This document shows, in pieces, positions 61,284-64,000 of a stretch of 64,000 bases of DNA. Both the position numbers and the translations under genes were made by a program. Where the stretch lies: the NCBI RefSeq assembly GCF_900099655.1, contig NZ_FNDC01000002.1, positions 62,001-126,000 of the forward strand, in the 5' to 3' direction. This DNA is from Planococcus glaciei (lineage in GTDB: Bacteria; Bacillota; Bacilli; Bacillales_A; Planococcaceae). The notes below the pieces were generated by a model that saw only the letters and a program-made list of their open reading frames with translations, ran no database searches and was not told the origin of the DNA. The number at the start of each line of letters is the position of its first letter. The first letter of the stretch is position 1.

Positions 61284-61766
61284 AGCGCGTGGTACATATA
61301 AAGTACAAGGCGGAATAACGTAGGGAAACGCGTATAAACGAAGTAAGTTTATGAACGCATCCAGACGATGACTTGCACAGCCTTGGCGGAAAATTTTGCT
61401 TTACTGGCGATAGTTACTCTTGTCAGAGACCGAAAGTACCAGTGGTTTCTCTCCAAAAGAAGTGCATCAAATCAGTAAAAGAAGTTAAGTTTTTTGTGGA
61501 AGTGCATCTAAACGTTTAACTGCAAAACATTTTATTCGCTGAGAAGTATATGCGAACCAAAAGCCTTAATGGCAAAAAGCAGTTAGCGCAACAAACTGCA
61601 TTGGCGAGGGTTACAATTTCGTCAGAGCACGAACAAGTTAGTTGTAGAAGTAATTGAATAAAAAAATTTTCCGCGTGCAAAACCTCTCTACGGTTTATTG
61701 AGAGGGCAGAAAAAGGAAAAGCATGATCTGATGAAAAGGATCATGCTTTTTCCTTTGTTTTTTTGG
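61284..61766 (+). ncRNA. Candidate structured RNA in the 709-base gap between pepF and the PaaI gene
   Basis: No convincing gene lies between 61164 and 61872. The region has serial hairpins: cgcgt/acgcg (61286-61290, 61328-61332); gcgt-ataaac/gtttat-ga-acgc (61330-61358), which competes with the first; cctctc/gagagg (61683-61705); and a strong terminator at 61711-61766. A segment ggcgatagttactcttgtcagag (61406 onward, partly given) is echoed by ggcgagggttacaatttcgtcagag near 61603, and gaagtgcatc occurs at 61460 and 61499. A terminator without a gene before it suggests a transcribed RNA on the plus strand. I matched it to no known RNA family. Strand is tentative. Confidence 0.4.
61711..61766 (+). 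terminator. Strong terminator not preceded by any gene
   Basis: Stem of about 17 bp (61712-61728 with 61739-61756, one bulge) followed by gttttttt. Both neighbouring genes are divergent from here, so it ends no annotated CDS. Confidence 0.8.
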
Positions 61767-61872
61767 TTTCTATAAGTCAGAATAATTTATTTATTTTTGA
61801 ATCCTTGTGATAAACTAGTAAAAAGATTTGATGCTCTGCCAACTAAACCATACATAGAAAAGGGGAACTGAC

Positions 61873-62352
61873 ATGAACGAGACGATTATGAATGCCATAC
61901 AGGATGATTACCCTGAAGAATTTGCCTGGTGCTACGGATGCGGACGCTTAAACAAAGAAGGCCATCATTTCCGCACAAAATGGAACGGGGAAGAAACGGT
62001 TACTTTATACAAGCCGGACCCTTCACATAAAGCGATTCCGGGTTTTGTCTACGGCGGATTGATTGCTTCGCTGATCGACTGCCACGGAACCGGTTCAGCA
62101 TCGCTCGCCCTGCACCGGAAAAATGGTTTTGAACCCGGAAGCGGGGAAGAGCCGCCGCGTTTTGTCACAGCGTCTCTCCATGTGGACTTTGTGAAACCGA
62201 CACCCGAGGGAATCGTTTTGAAAGCGGTTGGGCATGTGGAAGAAATCCACCCGAAGAAATTTAAAGTGAAAGTGGAAGTATTTGCGGATGACTCGATCTG
62301 TGCCACTGGAGAAGTAACGGCCGTGGTTATGCCGCAATCGTTCGGAAAATAA
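61873..62352 (+). CDS. PaaI-family hotdog thioesterase
   Basis: Hotdog-fold acyl-CoA thioesterase of 159 residues, behind aaaagggga. The N-terminal 'AWCYGCGRLNKEGHHFRTKW' is characteristic of a PaaI/THEM4-like subgroup that carries a CxGCG motif. The hotdog helix is 'GFVYGGLIASLIDCHGTGSA', with Asp and His at the usual catalytic positions, followed by 'LHVDFVKPTPEG'. Acyl substrate unknown. It is likely monocistronic; a separate LLM oxidoreductase gene begins 182 bases later. Confidence 0.87.
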   Translation: MNETIMNAIQDDYPEEFAWCYGCGRLNKEGHHFRTKWNGEETVTLYKPDPSHKAIPGFVYGGLIASLIDCHGTGSASLALHRKNGFEPGSGEEPPRFVTASLHVDFVKPTPEGIVLKAVGHVEEIHPKKFKVKVEVFADDSICATGEVTAVVMPQSFGK

Positions 62353-62534
62353 GCTATAAAACATAAGAAGAATCTCCTCATAATTACGCACACTTCATCC
62401 TGGTAGTGTGCTAAAATTTTATAACCTAGTTTACTGGTAAGAATACATAGCTTTATAGTATAATCAAGGAGTTCTTTGAAAGTAATTGAAAGTTTTCACG
62501 ATTGAGATTTCATAAGTAAAGGGAGCGAATGAGG

Positions 62535-63593
62535 ATGAAATATGGGTTTTGGTTGCCGATTTTCGGCGGATGGCTACGCAATGTAGAAGATGAGAAGATG
62601 CCGGCAACATTTGATTATGCCAAACAAGTCGTACAGTCAGCTGAAAAATGGGGCTACGATACCACCTTGATCGCTGAACTGAACTTGAACGATATAAAAG
62701 GGATGGAAGCTGATTCACTCGAAGCTTGGTCTACAGCGGCTGCGTTGGCGGCTGTTACGGAGAAAATCGAGATTATGACAGCGATTCGCCCGGCTTTCCA
62801 CAATCCGGCTGTCACGGCGAAAATGGCTGCCAATATTGACCAGATTTCAAATGGCCGTTTTACGCTGAATGTCGTATCGGCTTGGTGGGCGGAAGAAGCA
62901 CGCCAGTACGGCGGGGAATTCACCGAGCACGATGAGCGGTATGACCGCACAGACGAATTTTTGCAGGTCGTCAAAGGCATGTGGTCCGAAAAAGAATTTT
63001 CATTTAAAGGAAAGTACTACGATATCCAAAATGCACGCTTGGAACCGAAGCCGGTTCAATCACCCAATCCGATTCTTTACGCTGGCGGAGAAAGCCCGCG
63101 CGGCAAAAAGTCGATTGTGGAATCGTGCGATGCGTATGTAATGCACGGCGGAACAGTAGAAGAAATCAAAGCAAAAATCGAAGACATGAAAAGATTGCGC
63201 GCAGTAGCCGGAAAAGCGCCGCTGCAATCGTTCGGCATGGCCGCTTATGTGGTTTGCCGTGACACTGAGGAAGAAGTAAAAGCGGAATATGCCCGCATCG
63301 TCGATATGAAAGACGCCAGCGGCTATGTCGGCTACAACGATTTTGTCTCAAAATCACAATTGGAGCAGCAAGTGAAGCTGGAGGATTATTCCGTATCGAA
63401 CCGCGGCCTGCGCCCGAATTTGATCGGCACGCCGGAACAGATTGCTGACCGTATTCTGGCTTACGAAGAAGCGGGACTGGATTTATTGCTGCTGCAATTT
63501 TCACCGCAGCTGGAAGAAATGGAGCGCTTTTCAAAACAGGTAATGCCGTTAGTGGAAGAGAAACGGCGAGCTTTGGAAACATTGTCTAACTAG
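62535..63593 (+). CDS. Flavin-dependent monooxygenase, alkanesulfonate/dimethylsulfone type
   Basis: LLM-class FMNH2-dependent monooxygenase, 352 residues. I take ATG 62535, ten bases after agggag; ATG 62529 is only four bases away from it. Barrel landmarks: 'KYGFWLPIFGGWLRNVED' at the N-terminus, 'IMTAIRPAFHNPAVTAKM', 'ISNGRFTLNVVSAWWAEEAR' and 'YAGGESPRGKKSIVES'. These fit SsuD/SfnG-like enzymes that attack sulfonates or sulfones, so a sulfur-scavenging role is likely. No transport genes for sulfonates are adjacent. It is followed after 11 bases by an ATP-grasp gene. Confidence 0.87.
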   Translation: MKYGFWLPIFGGWLRNVEDEKMPATFDYAKQVVQSAEKWGYDTTLIAELNLNDIKGMEADSLEAWSTAAALAAVTEKIEIMTAIRPAFHNPAVTAKMAANIDQISNGRFTLNVVSAWWAEEARQYGGEFTEHDERYDRTDEFLQVVKGMWSEKEFSFKGKYYDIQNARLEPKPVQSPNPILYAGGESPRGKKSIVESCDAYVMHGGTVEEIKAKIEDMKRLRAVAGKAPLQSFGMAAYVVCRDTEEEVKAEYARIVDMKDASGYVGYNDFVSKSQLEQQVKLEDYSVSNRGLRPNLIGTPEQIADRILAYEEAGLDLLLLQFSPQLEEMERFSKQVMPLVEEKRRALETLSN

Positions 63594-63604
63594 GAGGAAC
63601 CCAC

Positions 63605-64000
63605 ATGACTGAAAAAATATATGTAATTCACGAAAACGAAGAATGGACTACGCATCTTTTTAAACGCCTGGATGAATTGGAATTGCCATACGAAGACTGG
63701 TTTATCAACGAAGGATTGGTTGATTTGACTGAAGCGCCGCCGGAAGGCGTATTTTACAGCCGGATGAGTGCGTCTTCCCATACCAGAGGCCACCGATATG
63801 CGCCGGAATTGACGGAGTCCTTGCTTGCATGGCTTGAGCACCATGGCCGGAAGGTTTTTAACGGCAGCCGCGCCTTGCGTTTGGAAGTCAGCAAAGTCAA
63901 TCAGTATATGGCATTGAACGCTGCAGGCATCCAGACGCCGAAAACGATTGCTGCCAACGGCAAAGAGCAAATCGTGAAAGCTGCGGAAAAACTGGGTGAG
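63605..64000 (+). CDS. RimK-like ATP-grasp protein (partial, runs off the window)
   Basis: The first 132 codons of a gene cut by the window end, starting at ATG 63605 behind a strong taggagga that overlaps the stop codon of the monooxygenase gene, so the two are co-transcribed. The N-terminus 'EKIYVIHENEEWTTHLFKRL' and 'VFYSRMSASSHTRGHRYAPE' resemble the pre-ATP-grasp domain. 'GRKVFNGSRALRLEVSKVNQ' and 'AAGIQTPKTI' mark the start of an ATP-grasp ligase fold related to RimK and glutathione synthetase. The amino-acid ligase motifs proper lie beyond the edge, so substrate cannot be judged. Confidence 0.78.
   Translation, partial: MTEKIYVIHENEEWTTHLFKRLDELELPYEDWFINEGLVDLTEAPPEGVFYSRMSASSHTRGHRYAPELTESLLAWLEHHGRKVFNGSRALRLEVSKVNQYMALNAAGIQTPKTIAANGKEQIVKAAEKLGE

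Noticed and set aside
61164..61872. Known structured RNAs (RNase P, tmRNA, 6S RNA, T-box) in the long gap
   Set aside because: None of the conserved sequence blocks I know for these RNAs is present.

Overview
The window reads as a chromosomal segment of a low-to-mid GC Gram-positive bacterium of the Bacillales. Purine-rich Shine-Dalgarno sites, TTGACA/TATAAT-type promoters, hairpin-plus-T-run terminators, a xpt-pbuX guanine riboswitch, sigma-B-like promoters and many homologues of Bacillus 'y' genes (YvbH, YkvI, YkvR, YhfI, YflT types) point there. Planococcaceae (Planococcus or a relative) is my best guess; this is inference from gene content, not from a marker gene. No rRNA, tRNA, CRISPR array, prophage or intact insertion sequence was seen.

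Layout. 0-5.4 kb: a branched-chain amino-acid type ABC transporter (livHMGF plus binding lipoprotein), then a TetR regulator. 5.4-8 kb: a DNA-alkylation repair pair (ogt, adaA), a 50-residue charged protein behind a sigma-B-like promoter, and a protein built of LSxxFI repeats. 8.1-14.2 kb: a Tat island with three tatA genes and tatC surrounding a GMC-type flavoprotein dehydrogenase whose small subunit carries a twin-arginine signal. 14.3-28.3 kb: fhs, threonine aldolase, a DUF4139 protein, an Rrf2/YhgE-Pip operon, TspO, a YvbH-like protein, an FMN reductase, proline dehydrogenase 1, an MFS carrier and a thioesterase. 28.4-30.6 kb: guanine riboswitch with xpt-pbuX. 31-40 kb: an exported esterase-like hydrolase, a membrane protein that looks like a site-2 protease with a broken active site, a ring-cleaving dioxygenase, proline dehydrogenase 2, an acetamidase/formamidase, shikimate kinase, a lactonase and an SCO1 protein. 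40.2-48.9 kb: the glycogen operon glgBCDAP plus an SDR. 49-64 kb: a ComEC/ComEA-like lipoprotein with its DUF3006 partner, an acyl-CoA dehydrogenase relative, a YkvI-type carrier, a stress protein, a metallo-hydrolase, a cation-diffusion transporter, two luciferase-like oxidoreductases, an NCS2 permease, pepF, a long gene-free interval that looks like a structured RNA, and a truncated ATP-grasp gene at the right edge.

How genes work together. glgB-C-D-A overlap by ATGA junctions and with glgP form a complete glycogen synthesis and breakdown unit. xpt and pbuX (also an ATGA overlap) salvage and import xanthine under guanine control. The Tat genes and the twin-arginine dehydrogenase subunit sit together, suggesting a translocon located beside its cargo; tatA2 and tatC carry near-identical promoters.

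The least explained material is intergenic. Palindromic repeat elements occupy convergent gene pairs, and at two loci the terminator hairpin is present twice, once on each side of the element. A 124-bp unit is tandemly repeated. Two loci carry 20-21-bp tandem repeats with a related core. A 0.7-kb gap before 61.87 kb contains serial, partly mutually exclusive hairpins ending in a strong terminator.
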